Assembly: GCA_030220185.1 (NCBI GenBank)
Contig: JASPKZ010007526.1
Location: 124,001 to 188,000, forward strand
DNA: 64,000 nucleotides
Reading direction: 5' to 3'
DNA from: Diploptera punctata
Lineage: Eukaryota; Arthropoda; Insecta; Blattodea; Blaberidae
A program made the translations under genes and the position numbers. Of the stretch, positions 32,966 to 44,167 are shown piece by piece (within the stretch, counting starts at the first letter, position 1; every line of letters starts with the position of its first letter). Under the pieces are notes generated by a model. That model had not been told where the DNA came from. It worked only from the letters and a program-made list of their open reading frames with translations, and ran no database searches.

Positions 32966-33505
32966 CTTCTTCTTCTTCTTCTTCTTCTTCATCCCTGGCT
33001 CTACGATCCTCTAAGAACCTTGGCCTCCGTTATAATATCTGCCCATTCTTCTCTATTACTATCTCTCTGTCTCCATCTTTTAACCTTCAGTTGTCTTAAA
33101 TCTTCCTCAACCTTATCTAGCCATCTTGGTTTCTGCCTTCCAATCTTTCTTCTTCCTTCCGGTTTTCCTTCTAAAATCCTTCTTGCGCTTCTTCCCTGCT
33201 CGTTCCACAACACATATCCTACCCATTCAAATATTTTTCTTCTAATATCTGCTACCAGATCTAAATCCCTATATAATTATTTCAATTCCGTTTCGTTCTA
33301 TTTCTCCAAGTATATTGTACCTGTACTGCTCCATATATCTTCCTTCGTATTTTTCTTTCCCATGTATTTCATATGTACTTATATGTTTTCCGATAATGTC
33401 TATGTTTCGCTTTCAAACATGACTATTGGTTTCAGTATTGTTTTATATGTTTTAATTTTTGCTACCCTTCTTATTGTTCTTGGTTTAAAAACTAGTTTTA
33501 ACGAT
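32966..33505 (-). mobile_element. LINE family C 3' end with (GAA)n tail
   Basis: (TTC)n at 32968-32992 is the tail. The minus strand reads SARRILEGKPEGRRKIGRQK and PRWLDKVEEDLRQLKVKRWR, and upstream a decayed continuation. It is the same family as 18955-19640. The 199-codon plus-strand frame over this interval is its antisense shadow. Confidence 0.85.
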
Positions 33506-33555
33506 TATTCTGTATTATGTGATATTAATTTAATTACACATTATTAATACAATTT

Positions 33556-34013
33556 ATATCTGGAAGTGGAAATTTTTAATCTTATCTAAAAAGTTTTCAT
33601 ATTCCTTCTCAAAATGGATATATCTGCTCCTGTGGAAATGATGAACAAACTGTTGAACACCTTATTTTAGACTGTTCATCTCATGGATATAAGCAATACA
33701 TTGTATATATGTTAGTTTAATTACATGCAATTAAACATTACGTAATCCAATAATTAGCATATTAAAAAAGTATTGTTACACATAATTTAAAATATTTGTA
33801 AATGCTATTTTTACCACATTGTAATTCATCGTTATTACTACTTACTTTATTATGTTTTAATTGTTATCAGTTCTTGTTTCGTTCATTTGTTGTTTTTGAT
33901 TCATGTAAAATTTGTAATTATGTTTATCTTCAATTTTCTTTTATATTTTAATTACACCCTAACATATATTTTTTGAAAAGTAGGATCCAAATCTTGGAGA
34001 TTAAATAAATAAA
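33556..34013 (+). mobile_element. LINE 3' end with zinc-knuckle-like motif, (AAAT)n tail
   Basis: The frame near 33600 reads SQNGYICSCGNDEQTVEHLI then LDCSSHG, a C-x-C-x8-H-x4-C motif of LINE C-termini. The 3' end TTACACCCTAACATATATTT, CCAAATCTTGGAGAT and (TAAA)n is the same as the minus-strand 3' end at 47644-47790. Confidence 0.75.
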
Positions 34014-34039
34014 TAATTCATACTTTTTAATATATACAT

Positions 34040-34575
34040 TAGGGTTACAACTTTTTGGACATTTGTGAAATAAAATATTTTCCGTGCAATGAATGGGCGA
34101 ACTTTTGCTTAAAACCATTGAAAAAGGCCTTCATTTCACTGAGCTTCAAGAAAAGGTCACCCACAAATTAATATTAAATATTGATATATAAATATATTTG
34201 GGGGTGATCGTTTCTTGAAGCCCAGTGAAATGAAGGCCTTTTTCAATGGTTTTAAGTAAACGTTCACCCATCCATTACACAGGAAATATTTTACACCTAT
34301 TCATTGTACAGGAAATGTTTCATTTCACAAAAGTGCAAAAAAGTTATAACCCTTTCACTAAAAACCATTGAAAATGGTCTTCATTTAACTGAGCTTCAAG
34401 AAAAGGTCACCACAAATCAATATTAAATATTGATACGTACATATATTTGGGGGTGTTCTTTTCTTGAAGCTCAGTGAAATGAAGGCTTTTTTCAACGGTT
34501 TTAAATAAAAGTTCATCCATCCATAGCACAGAAAATATTTTATTTCACTAAAGTCCAACAAGTATAACCCTAATA
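34040..34575. mobile_element. MITE with two internal hairpins
   Basis: The ends TTAGGGTTACAAC (about 34040) and GTATAACCCTAA (about 34574) are inverted. Inside are two strong hairpins, 34099-34263 and 34360-34525. Their arms share AAACCATTGAAAA-GGCCTTCATTTCACTGAGC with small differences. The unit appears to have been duplicated head to tail. Non-coding. Confidence 0.75.
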
Positions 34576-34588
34576 TGCATACTTTACC

Positions 34589-34645
34589 TGTAGTGAAGTG
34601 GAAGAGAATACCTTTCTGTCCTAACTTCATCAGGTAAAATAAATT
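34589..34645 (+). mobile_element. LINE extreme 3' end
   Basis: GTGAAGTGGAAGAGAATACC, CCTAACTTCATCAGG and TAAAATAAATT match the ends at 28210-28275 and 54420-54480. Confidence 0.65.
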
Positions 34646-34837
34646 ATTATGCAAGTTATTAAATAAAGGAAGTTCTAGTTCTTGGTGTTTAAATGGGAAA
34701 CAGTATTTTAAGAATATAAGAATCAGTTTGGGGCGAAGACTTGTAGGACTGTTTTACATGTGAATGAGTGAGGTAGATAAAATGCAGGAATATTAAACTA
34801 TGAACCGTAGGAATGGCTGGATTTTCCACCTGTTACT

Positions 34838-34992
34838 GTGAGTGTCAGGGCGCAGGTCGATTTTCAGCGTCGCGACGACGCGCACCAGGTCAGGTTAAAT
34901 CACGAGCGGCGCTCAGAAATGCCACTGTGTGCGTCCCGACGCCAGTGTGTGAAGTAGTGTGTGCTCTAGCTCTTCGATACTTCCATACGTAA
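34838..34992 (+). other. GC-rich island with donor-like site
   Basis: About 140 bp rich in CpG (GTCGCGACGACGCGCACC, CGAGCGGCGCTC) stand out from AT-rich surroundings. The stretch ends in CATAC-GTAAGT (34985-34993), a good match to a 5' splice site. It is not repeated elsewhere in the window. It could be an untranslated first exon with a promoter of a host gene, or an unrecognised repeat. There is no ORF to support either. Confidence 0.3.
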
Positions 34993-34999
34993 GTTCGTA

Positions 35000-35597
35000 G
35001 CCCTATTTGTTATGTTAGTATTACACTGTGCGCCTTACATCTATCTTGTTAATTTTACTGTTGTTGAAGCTGCATCATGTTTTGACTTTTAAAAGTTTTC
35101 GAATTTTATTTTAATCTGACGATCAGAGATTAATACGTTTTTCGTGCAATTGATAACCTCGTGGTCACTTGGCAACGTTCCTGATTAGCATTTTGGAGTA
35201 AATTCCTTTCTTTGACATTCTCAAACATAAATATTGCTTATTTGTACGTTCAGAGTTTGGATGCACGTATACTGTTCTTACACTATACAATATGCGTTTT
35301 TCGAATTTATACGTACTTTTGAATAGGTAACTGTTATGAACCATAAATTATTTCTAGGCTTCTGTTGTATTTGCAAGTAATCGCTGCAAGACTTGCAGTA
35401 AAACAGGATAACTGAAAATGAGCCAGTGATAGATCGTTGATTTTAAGTAATTTAATTTTTTTAGTTGTATATTAACTACAAGTGAAAGTAAAATAATTTA
35501 AGAGAAGTTAGAAATATTCATGTAGAAAAGTATATTTTAAACAGTGTAGTTGTTAAATATGTGGCATGTGTCAGATGTAAAGTGCTAATAATTTTGA
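35000..35597. other. Unassigned AT-rich DNA
   Basis: Nothing was recognised between the GC island and the minisatellite. If the island is an exon this would be intron. Confidence 0.4.
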
Positions 35598-35899
35598 TGT
35601 TACACTACTGGCATTGCCTTTATTTAATGTTACACTACTGGCATTGCCTTTATTTAATGTTACACTACTGGCATTGCCTTTATTTAATGTTACACTACTG
35701 ACATTGCCTTTATTTAATGTTACACTACTGGCATTGCCTTTATTTAATGTTACACTACTGGCATGGCCTTTATTTAATGTTACACTACTGGCATGCCTTT
35801 ATTTAATGTTACACTACTGGCATTGCCTTTATTTAATGTTACACTACTGGCATTGCCTTTATTTAATGTTACACTACTGGCATGCCTTTATTTAATGTA
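35598..35899. repeat. 30-bp minisatellite, about 10 copies
   Basis: The unit is TGTTACACTACTGGCATTGC plus CTTTATTTAA. Most copies are identical. Variants are ACATTGCC, CATGGCC and three 29-bp copies lacking one T, which change the reading frame. The repetitive peptide is therefore not a gene. Confidence 0.97.
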
Positions 35900-36502
35900 T
35901 GCTTATCAACTGACATTTGTAAGTTTTCTAATAGGCCATTTCCACGTAAAATTTGCCTAGGAAAATAAAGTGTCTTTCCTGCTTCCGAAAGTGGTATATG
36001 GACTATTAAAAAGATTTTCAAGTGCCAACATCCCAAAATATTGTAGCATATCGACGGTAGGCAATGAAAATCGTAACTCCATTAGTGATTGAAAACCACA
36101 TAATTCCAGTAGCCAGTGAAGAAATATGTGATGCATAACCTGTTGAGAACACGGACTACAAATGTATTAATAACTTCACGTGTATTCTGTAGTAATATAT
36201 GTGGGAACTATTGCTGTATCAATTTTCATAATTATTTAAAACAATTATTTGTTTCTCCTGTAAAATTTACCAAAATGTAGTTAACGAGGTTTTCTTTCCC
36301 ATCATCGATATGTAAAATTCGTACGTAACAAAGAATTATATTTTTTTAAATTAAAACTATTACACCATGCAGAAGCGTTAGTTGTTGCGTCAGTTACCTT
36401 TATTTTATACAATTAGTGACTAAAGTTTATTAGAACATGAATCTCAACACATGTATTTTGTAACTCCTATATTATGTATGGTATTCACAATTGCTGTTAT
36501 TT
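35900..36502. other. Unassigned AT-rich DNA
   Basis: Nothing was recognised. Confidence 0.5.
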
Positions 36503-36806
36503 ATTTACTCACTGGCACTATCGAACCCGTAGGTTCATGGCCGCACGGACATAACCTCTCCATACATCCGTATCCTGAGCTAATGCTTTCCAATCATTTC
36601 CTGTATAATCTACTTCCCTCAAATCATAGTTAAAATGTTATTCTCCCACCTGATTCTTGGTCTACCAACTGGACGTTTTCCCTCTGGCTTTCCTACAAGA
36701 AGCTTCCATGCGAGTCTCTCATTCCCCATACGTGCAACATATCCTGACCATCGCAGTCTACGAGATTTAACTGTTCTTATTATATCTGGCTCACCATAGC
36801 TGTACA
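36503..36806 (-). mobile_element. LINE family A 3' end
   Basis: The minus strand reads DIIRTVKSRRLRWSGYVARM, GNERLAWKLLVGKPEGKRPV and GRPRIRWENNI, then shifts frame at a single T insertion. It ends with the (AGTA)n-type tail at the left edge. Confidence 0.9.
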
Positions 36807-36925
36807 AATAAAAATTGAAAACTTCACAGAGATTATTATTTTGCTCTCCATCTGTAAAACGTGATTTTTTCTACCGTTACGTCAGTTGCCGATATAAAAC
36901 CGTACATTTTAAGTTTAATTATTAA

Positions 36926-37144
36926 CCCTTAAATTCATAATGTATCCTTTGGATACATCATTCGGTTCAGTTAAATTAATATTTTAAATAAATCAGAAGA
37001 AAACTAACAAAATGAAACCACTTAAATGTGTGTATAATTATACAATGTACCTAATAATAACAGTTATACAAGATTCCGTTTTCACTTCGGTCCGCCACAT
37101 TCAAATAACTACGAGAAGAAATTTGTGTTTTGCCAATTTAAGGG
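36926..37144. mobile_element. piggyBac-like MITE candidate
   Basis: TTAA at 36922-36925 and 37145-37148 bracket inverted CCCTTAAATT (36926) and AATTTAAGGG (ending 37144). A TTAA duplication with short inverted ends is the piggyBac pattern. Non-coding, 219 bp, single copy in the window. Confidence 0.55.
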
Positions 37145-37149
37145 TTAAA

Positions 37150-37611
37150 GATAGAAACTCCATTATGTTCGTTCAAATATACTGAAGCACATATGTAAAT
37201 GTTTTGAAGAGAAAAAGTAGTACCCTACTATCTTAAGGCTAAAAAAATAAAATGTTATTTTTTGTTGTGATTTTTACGTTAGTTACGATGTAATTTACCA
37301 ATATAGGCATCAGTTATTATGTATATAATTGACAGAATGAATTGTAACATGAATAATTATACTTCATAGAAACAGTCTCGCCACACAACTGCCATAATCA
37401 AAATACATTCCTGTGACCTTATATAAATCAGAAATTTGATACTTACTAAAATCTTAGTATACTCACAAGTAGCATTAAACTGATTTATTAATAGTGATAA
37501 TAGTATTTATTTATTTAACCAAGTGGATGTAAGAGCATGTATCCTATAAGTTAGACATATTTTATATCAAAATAGAACAGTAACAATAATAAGAGTAGTA
37601 TCCTTTTAAAA
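37150..37611. other. Unassigned AT-rich DNA
   Basis: Nothing was recognised. Confidence 0.5.
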
Positions 37612-38510
37612 AAACCGTTAAACTATGTAAAACTATTATTCTACCAGTTATATTATGTGGGTATGAAACATGGATTCTTAGTTTAAGTGAGGAAAGGAGG
37701 TTTACGAGTATTTGAGAATAAAGTTGTAAGGGGTAGTGACGTGTATATAACCTCTCCTATCCAATTCTCATCCTCACCTTCTCGTGGTACAACCCGTTTT
37801 CACAAACGAGGCTCTGAGGACCGAGTCACGGCGGTATAACCGTTCCATCAGGTACTGAGTAAATGCGGTATCCTAATGTCTGTCCAGAGACTAAAAGGTA
37901 GCAGCCCTACCACTGGACTACTTAGCGTCGGGCCAGTAACCTGTCCTAAGGAACTTCAAAACTACTTTCAAGCCTCAACACGAAAAACCCAGAAGGAATT
38001 GAAAGAAGACCAGGACGTCCAATCAAAAGACTTCTGGATGGTGTTTCTCTTGAGGCCGAAACAGGTCAACAAATGGCCTAAATTCGTGAATGTACTATGA
38101 TGATGATGATGAGAATAAAGTTCTTAGGAAAACTTTTGGACCAAAGAGAGATGAACAGACAGGTGAATGGATAAGAGTGCATAACAGTGAATTATATGGT
38201 CTTTATTGGAAGTCAGATATAATTAGAACAGTTAAGTCTCGTAGACTGCGATGGGCGGAACATGTGGCACGAATGGGGATGAAAGACGAGCATGGAAGCT
38301 TCTTGTAGGAAAACCAGAGGGAAAACGCCCAGTTGGTAGACCAAGAATGAGGTGGGGGAATAACATTAACTAAGATTTGAGGGAAGTAGATATTACAGGG
38401 GATGATTGGAAAACATTAGCTTAGGATACGGCTGTATGTAGACCATATGTCCTTGTGGCCATGAACCTACGGGTTCGATAGTGCCAGTGAGTTAGTTAGT
38501 TAGTTATCGG
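37612..38510 (+). mobile_element. LINE family A 3' end, split by a 385-bp insertion
   Basis: The upstream piece (37612-37725) covers KTIILPVILCGYETWILSLS. The downstream piece starts at the duplicated GAGAATAAAGTT and goes on through KVLRKTFGPKRDEQTGEWIR and VKSRRLRWAEHVARM to GGTTCGATAGTGCCAGTGAG and (GTTA)n. Several frameshifts. Confidence 0.88.
37726..38110 (+). mobile_element. Short retroelement with LINE-derived 3' end
   Basis: It is bracketed by the 12-bp duplication GAGAATAAAGTT (37714-37725 and 38111-38122). The 3' third encodes remnants of a LINE C-terminus (RRPGRPIKRLLDGVSLEAET) and ends in (ATG)n. The 5' two thirds (GTGACGTGTATATAACC, GCGGTATAACCGTTCC) are non-coding and have no counterpart here. 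It is either a SINE using a LINE 3' end or a 5'-truncated LINE with an unusual UTR. Confidence 0.7.
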
Positions 38511-38559
38511 GAGCTATTATAATGATACTTACTTAGTACTTAATACAGGCTTTTCACTT

Positions 38560-38905
38560 TACAGTAGTTTGCCCTTAATTCCTGCTTTCCAGAGATTCCT
38601 ATCTTCCCATTTGGCCTTCTTCCATACCCCTCTTCATCATGGCATCATATATTCCGTCATTCCATGTTCTTTGCTTCTCTCCCTTTTCCTTTTGCCTGGT
38701 ACCATCCAATCTAACACCTGTTTAGGCCACTGGTCTTCGGACATCCGTTGTACATGTCCATACCACTGTAAAGCTCTCTTAGTTATCCTGTCGATAAGTC
38801 TCTTGTGCATACATTTTTTGTCAAATATATGCATTTTTATTATGTTGTAAGCTGGATATTCTCATACTTCTCCGTATTCCATACATTTCTGCCGCCAAGA
38901 CTTAT
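38560..38905 (-). mobile_element. LINE C-terminal fragment (family D-like)
   Basis: The minus strand reads LIDRITKRALQWYGHVQRMS, EDQWPKQVLDWMVPGKRKRE and, after a frame change, RGMEEGQ. This is the WYGHVxRM...P-GKRKRGRP...W region of a LINE. Truncated and frameshifted. Confidence 0.75.
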
Positions 38906-38989
38906 TTCTGCAGCCTTATTATAATGATGATGCTAATTAATAATAAAATAAAAAAAACGAATTATACATAAGACAACCCCTGTTTAAAA

Positions 38990-39325
38990 TGCATGACAGA
39001 ATTCAAAGTAAGACAAATTTCAGGAAACTTTAAGGACCAAATGTTCCCAGAACAGCATCTGTTCATCATAATCATCCATATCATTTTCGCTTTATTTAGT
39101 ATGAATGTATGTGGGAATAGTGTGATTTATCTTAAATGTTCTTATGGTCTCGGAGGTGATCCTGGCATTGAACTGATCACTTATTCTGGGGGACCCTGCA
39201 TGTACTTTTGTGGTAAAAAAAATGCGATCCAGAATTTCAAATCCTCTTCCGACAGGACGTATCAATGTAAGGCCTGGGTGGGATGGGGCTCGTAAAAGTA
39301 CCTACATATATAGAGGTTAAAATAC
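38990..39325 (+). mobile_element. SINE family 3, headless
   Basis: It starts at TAAGACAAATTTCAGGAAAC and continues with GTCTCGGAGGTGATCCTGG, CAGAATTTCAAATCC and GGCTCGTAAAAGTACC. It lacks the tRNA-like head. Confidence 0.8.
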
Positions 39326-39329
39326 AGTA

Positions 39330-39618
39330 AAGAGTGAGTGAGAGAGAGAATAATCATGAAATGTGGACATTTATCTCCGTAATGATAGTCCGTCCTACTA
39401 ATTGCCTTGACGACTAAAGAAAAAGAATGACAAAACTCATAATCACCACGTTACTAAACCAATCCTACGATCTTGTGTATTCGTTTATTTGTTTATAGAC
39501 AGTATGAACATTACAGAGTAAATCGTTAAAATATTCGTGAAATGAATGGGAATTGATAAATGTTGATATAAATATAGAAAATAGTTTTAAAATTTGAAAC
39601 AGTATAAATTATGCTTCT
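39330..39618. other. Unassigned DNA
   Basis: Nothing was recognised. Confidence 0.5.
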
Positions 39619-39633
39619 ACTTGTCAATGTAAA

Positions 39634-40069
39634 CTTATATTATATGCATGCGAAACATGGACTCTTGCTTTAAGGGAGGAAAGGAGATTGCGAGTATTTG
39701 AGAATAAAGTTCTTAGGAAAATGTTTGGACCAAAGAGAGATGAACAGACAGGTGAATGGAGAAGACTACATAAAATGAACCACATGGTCTTAATAGGAAG
39801 CCAGATATAATAAGAACAGTTAAGTCTCGTAGACTGGGATGAGCAGGACATGTGGCACGTATGGGGAATGAAAGACGTGCATGGAAGCTTCTTGTAGGAA
39901 AACCAGAGGGAAGGCGCCCAGTTGGTAGACCAAGGATGAGGTGGGAGAATAACATTAACTATGATTTGAGGGAAGTAGATTATACAGGGAATGAATGGAA
40001 AACATTAGCTCAGGATAGGGATGTATGGAGAGCTTCGGGTTCGATAGTTCTGGTGAGTTGAAGTTAGTT
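39634..40069 (+). mobile_element. LINE family A, 5'-truncated, 15-bp target duplication
   Basis: ACTTGTCAATGTAAA is repeated exactly at 39619-39633 and 40070-40084. The element reads from YACETWTLALREERRLRVFE through GPKRDEQTGEWRRLHKMNHM (a small deletion changes frame) and KPEGRRPVGRPRMRWENN. It has a deletion just before the 3' end (GAGCTTCGGGTTCGATAG) and a (GTTA)n tail. Clean target-primed insertion of a recent age. Confidence 0.93.
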
Positions 40070-40084
40070 ACTTGTCAATGTAAA

Positions 40085-40732
40085 ATGTTTGAATATTTAA
40101 TCATTTTTTGTACTCGAAATAATTTGTGTTTTTATGTATGACATTTTTACGGGCTCTCTATTGATCTCTATATTTGTACTTGCAACCTTTCCTGTTGAGA
40201 GGTATACTCCTTAAAAAATGCAGTCACAATCAGTAGACTGCGCGTATGAAGAGTGACTAGAAAAAAAACTGAATAATTTAATAATAAAGTACCACTCAAA
40301 TGAGAAACGAGTCCTTGAATGAGTGATGGTAATAATTTTACAATAAAATTGAAGATTCCCCTGAATAAGAATGCAATGCCATTATTCTGTACGTACAAGC
40401 TGACCATAGAGCAGATATGCTCTGAAACATGTCCTGCAAGAAACAAACAATATGAGGTAAGGTTTTTATTATAGAAATCTTTCCTCATTAGAGGATCGCA
40501 ACAAGGACAATTAATATTCTAAATTGATGAACTACATTTTGTAAATATATTAAAAAGTTCAAATTGTAATTGTAAGTATACTCTACAAATTAGAAATTTT
40601 GTAAAAATGGTTTCTTAAAATTGAAATTGTCTCTCTAATGGCAGCGATGACAATTTTAGAAATATATACTTTATCCAAATCTAAGGAATTACAAAAAATA
40701 ACTAAGAATCCTGGTATAGTATCTTAACTTAG
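40085..40732. other. Unassigned DNA
   Basis: A minus-strand frame (40168-40488, 106 codons) has no recognisable domain. Confidence 0.4.
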
Positions 40733-40735
40733 TTA

Positions 40736-41250
40736 CACTGGTCGACAAAAATGAACTTTTTTTTCTTTCACAAGAATAAAAATATGAGATTTTAGAAGTA
40801 TTTTTCGTCCTGAATTTAAATATCATATCAGTTTTTTTTTCCTATCAGATGATTATGTGATATTCGTTTAAATTTTTTATAATTATTCATAAAATCCATC
40901 TAACTTTAACTCATTCTGACTTACCTAGAAAGTGGTAGATAGTGATTTTCGGGCATATTTTATGTAAGATCATTTCTATTTCCAACTAAATAATTTTCAG
41001 TTTGAGCTAGGTTAGAGTCAGAGTTATGAGTTAAGGTCATATCTGCATATACTGCTACAGGGAACTCTTCGTATAAGGTAAAGTTTTCTATGACAGATCA
41101 AAGAAAATGCTAAAATCAATTTTTAAAAAGTAGCTCTCACAAAACACTGTGCCTGATGGAAAAATTCTGACTACATATCTGAATTCAGTATGAAACAAAT
41201 GCACTAGATTCACTAATCAGATTTCTTGTGAAAAACCTTGTCGACCAGTG
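40736..41250. mobile_element. MITE with CACTGGTCGACAA termini
   Basis: The left end CACTGGTCGACAA (40736) and right end TTGTCGACCAGTG (ending 41250) are exact inverses. They extend imperfectly through a TTTCACAAGAA block. TTA flanks both sides (40733-40735, 41251-41253), consistent with a 3-bp target duplication. Non-coding, 515 bp. Confidence 0.85.
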
Positions 41251-41253
41251 TTA

Positions 41254-41664
41254 TTATGTAATACCATGCTATAATTGGTTCGTATTCGGGAGGTACCGAT
41301 CGACTTGAGATTATTTTTCCTGGTTTGCCTCAGTCTTGAAGGCACATGCTGGGTTGTAATTTCATCATATTCGTCATATCATTAAAAAATGATATATACG
41401 ATATGACATTTGATGTTGAGTCTATAAATAAAAATGAAATACACATATTGTAATAGTTGTTGCGAGATTAGTTTTAAGACTTTTGAAATTAATTTAGCAT
41501 CCATTGTTGTTTTTCAAACTCACTTTTGTTTAGCACATTAATAAGTGTGTCACATCACATGCTCTATCACATGTTTAAGCTATATTTTGTAGCAAAGCCA
41601 TTGAATTAGTTTGTACGCTGCAAGCTTTACGTTTATATAGGATTTTATAATCCATCATTGCGAC
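41254..41664. other. Unassigned DNA
   Basis: Nothing was recognised. Confidence 0.45.
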
Positions 41665-42134
41665 TATAGCAACATGCCAGCTATCATGTTAGATAACAAA
41701 CAAATTCCATATGCCAATGTTGCTAAAAACTTGGCATTTTATCTATATTCTAATCTAAATTGGAATACCCAAATAAAATAATAATCTAACATAATAATAT
41801 AAATAATGCATTCTCTAAAGCGTCTCAAGGAATTTCTTCCTACAGCTCTTAAAAATTTTAGTCCTAATCTTAGTCGCATTTTGACTATTGCGACGTTCTA
41901 CTAATCGACATAAGTGATAAGCTGTTGGACAAACTGAAGGGTTTTCATAATATGTGTATCAGATACATATTTAATGTTCGAAATTTTTCCACGAATTGCC
42001 ATGTCTCAATCTCAAAGATAGAAGAAAATTTCACAATCTAGTTCTCTTATTCAAGATTCTACTTACTTCGACTCACATTTATTTAGCCTCTCGTTTCCAG
42101 TATCTATCCTCCAACCATAATTTAAACACACTTT
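41665..42134 (+). mobile_element. CR1-like LINE RT C-terminal fragment
   Basis: In three frames it reads IPYANVAKNLAFYLYSNLNW, HFDYCDVLLIDISDKLLDKL, KGFHNMCIRYIFNVRNF, LNLKDRRKFHNLVLLFKILL and SRFQYLSSNHNLNT. These are successive blocks of the RT thumb/C-terminal part of CR1/Jockey-group LINEs. Frameshifts separate the blocks. The element is cut by a LINE family A copy. Confidence 0.8.
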
Positions 42135-42440
42135 CCAATCACCCTCTGTATAATTTACTTCCCTCAAATCACAGATCTCATTCTTGGCATGCTTACCGTG
42201 CTTTACCTCAGTTTCCATGCCCCTCTTTCATTCACCATTCGTGCCACATGCCCTGCCCATAGAGTCTGCCAAACTTGATTAATCTTATTACATCTGGATA
42301 ACTCAGTCTTAAATGGTCGTCGCCATTTATCAGTGTGTTGTTTTTTCCTTGGTACAAAAACATTTTCCCCAGAACTTTATTCTCAAATACTCATAATCTT
42401 TTCTACTCCTTTAAATTATGAGACCATCTTTGACATCCAT
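42135..42440 (-). mobile_element. LINE family A, diverged
   Basis: The minus strand matches CTCTGTATAATTTACTTCCC, CCACATGCCCTGCCCAT and CAGAACTTTATTCTCAAATA blocks of the family, with deletions. It is followed by (TA)n at 42459-42505. Confidence 0.75.
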
Positions 42441-42462
42441 ATAACTTGCTGAATAACCATTA

Positions 42463-42504
<42 letters not shown>

Positions 42505-42505
42505 A

Positions 42506-43152
42506 GTAGCATAATAAGTTAATAATAATAAGTTAAATAGCCTGATAGTGAATTTGGGGTTCTTTTTATGATTTTTACATTTTCTTCTTAGAGAGCTTAC
42601 TTTTACCAATATCTGTTTATTATCAAATATATTAATTGATATAGAGCATCCCTCGCTTTTGATGGTAAAATTATTTTCTTTTTGTTGATAACTCTAGTTT
42701 TATTCTATATGTGTTGGAGATGATTTTTTTGTTGACCACTTTAATTTTATCCCAAGCGTATTGGAAATTTAAATTATTTTTCATTTTTTAGTTTTCTAAT
42801 AAAGCGTGTTCTTTTAGTTTTTTAAAACTATTATTTATTTTTTCACCTCATTCGGAATAGAAATGGAAACAAAAGAATCGAGTTCATCAAAGATGGCTTA
42901 TGAAGAATAAATCCGTATAAAAATTAAACTGACTGACTAATACGATCTGAAATTGGAAACATTTTAATGGAATAAAACATTTTCTGGTAGAATGTCATCA
43001 AGCAACCATATAAAATTAGCCTACTTTAAAAATCCAGTGCTGTATTCTACAACTACCCTAAAGTAATATGAACTCTCACCACCTGTTTTTCAACTCGAGC
43101 GAAAATAACCTCACGTTATGAAGTAAGAGATGAAGAGAATGGAAACAGTTTT

Positions 43153-43156
<4 letters not shown>
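42506..43156. other. Unassigned AT-rich DNA
   Basis: Nothing was recognised. (TA)n at 43157-43185 follows. Confidence 0.5.
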
Positions 43157-43184
<28 letters not shown>

Positions 43185-43671
43185 AGAGAAAGAGAGAACT
43201 CGAAGCGAAGCTAACACGATTGCAAGTTGTTATTAAGAAAGAGCTCTTATTCAAAATAGAATATTATCGTTTCTGAGATGATAAAATTAATTTCAACATA
43301 ATTTTATATTAAAATACTTTGTTAGGGAATACAAAAGCCTAATATAAAGAGGAGGGAAATCTTTATAAAATTGTATATTTTGAACTTGTCATATGCCTGT
43401 GACAAAACGTGGCATAAAGCAAATAAATATAACAGAAATACGGTAATGGAGAAGATTACAAAAATAAATTATGCAGAAAAGAAAGTAGTATTTTTATTTA
43501 AAGATTCTTTTAACAACTAATAATAAATTAATCTACAATTATAGCCGTAACAAAAATTAAATGAATCGTGAGTTCTTCTTACTTCATACATCTATGTTGA
43601 ACTATCAGGAATCATCCCATCCTCAGCTGTTGTCACGACTGTCGATTCTTCATTATGCTGGTCATTTTCTA

Positions 43672-44160
43672 AACTGAAAATATATAAAACTATTATTCTA
43701 TTAGTTATATTATATGGATACGAAACATGGACTCTTACTTTAAGGGAGGAAAGGAGATTACGAGTATTTGAGAATAAAGTTCTTAAGAAAATGTTTGGAC
43801 CAAAGAGAGATGAACAGACAGGTGAATGGAGAAGACTTCATAACGATGAACTATATGTACTTTATAGGAAGCCATATACAATGAGTACAGTTAAGTCTCG
43901 TGTACTGCGATGGCAGGACATGTTGCACGCGTGGGGAATGAAAGATGTGCATCGAAGCTTCTTGTAGGAAAACCAGAGGGAAAACGCCCAGTTGGTAGAC
44001 CAAGAATGAGGTGGGAGAATAACATTAACTATGATTTGATGGAAGTAGATTATACAGGGAATCGTTGGAAAACATTAGCTCAGGATAGCGATGTATGGAG
44101 AGCTTATGTCCGCGCGGCCATGAACATACAGGTTCGATAGTGCCAGTGAATTAGTTACTT
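43672..44160 (+). mobile_element. LINE family A 3' end nested in the palindromic arm
   Basis: It reads KIYKTIILLVILYGYETWTL, LRVFENKVLKKMFGPKRDEQ, TGEWRRLHNDELYVLY, and after a 1-bp deletion GKPEGKRPVGRPRMRWENN and DVWRAYVRAAMNIQVR-stop. It ends at GGTTCGATAGTGCCAGTGAA with an (AGTT)n tail into which the SINE inserted. Confidence 0.92.
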
Positions 44161-44167
44161 AGTTAGC

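Noticed and set aside
32948..33547. 199-codon plus-strand frame with a hydrophobic start
   Set aside because: It is antisense to LINE family C (minus strand, 32966-33505), which has the recognisable motifs.
35614..35895. Repetitive 93-residue peptide with LPLFNVTLLA units
   Set aside because: It follows the 30-bp minisatellite; 29-bp units shift the frame and nothing precedes or follows it.
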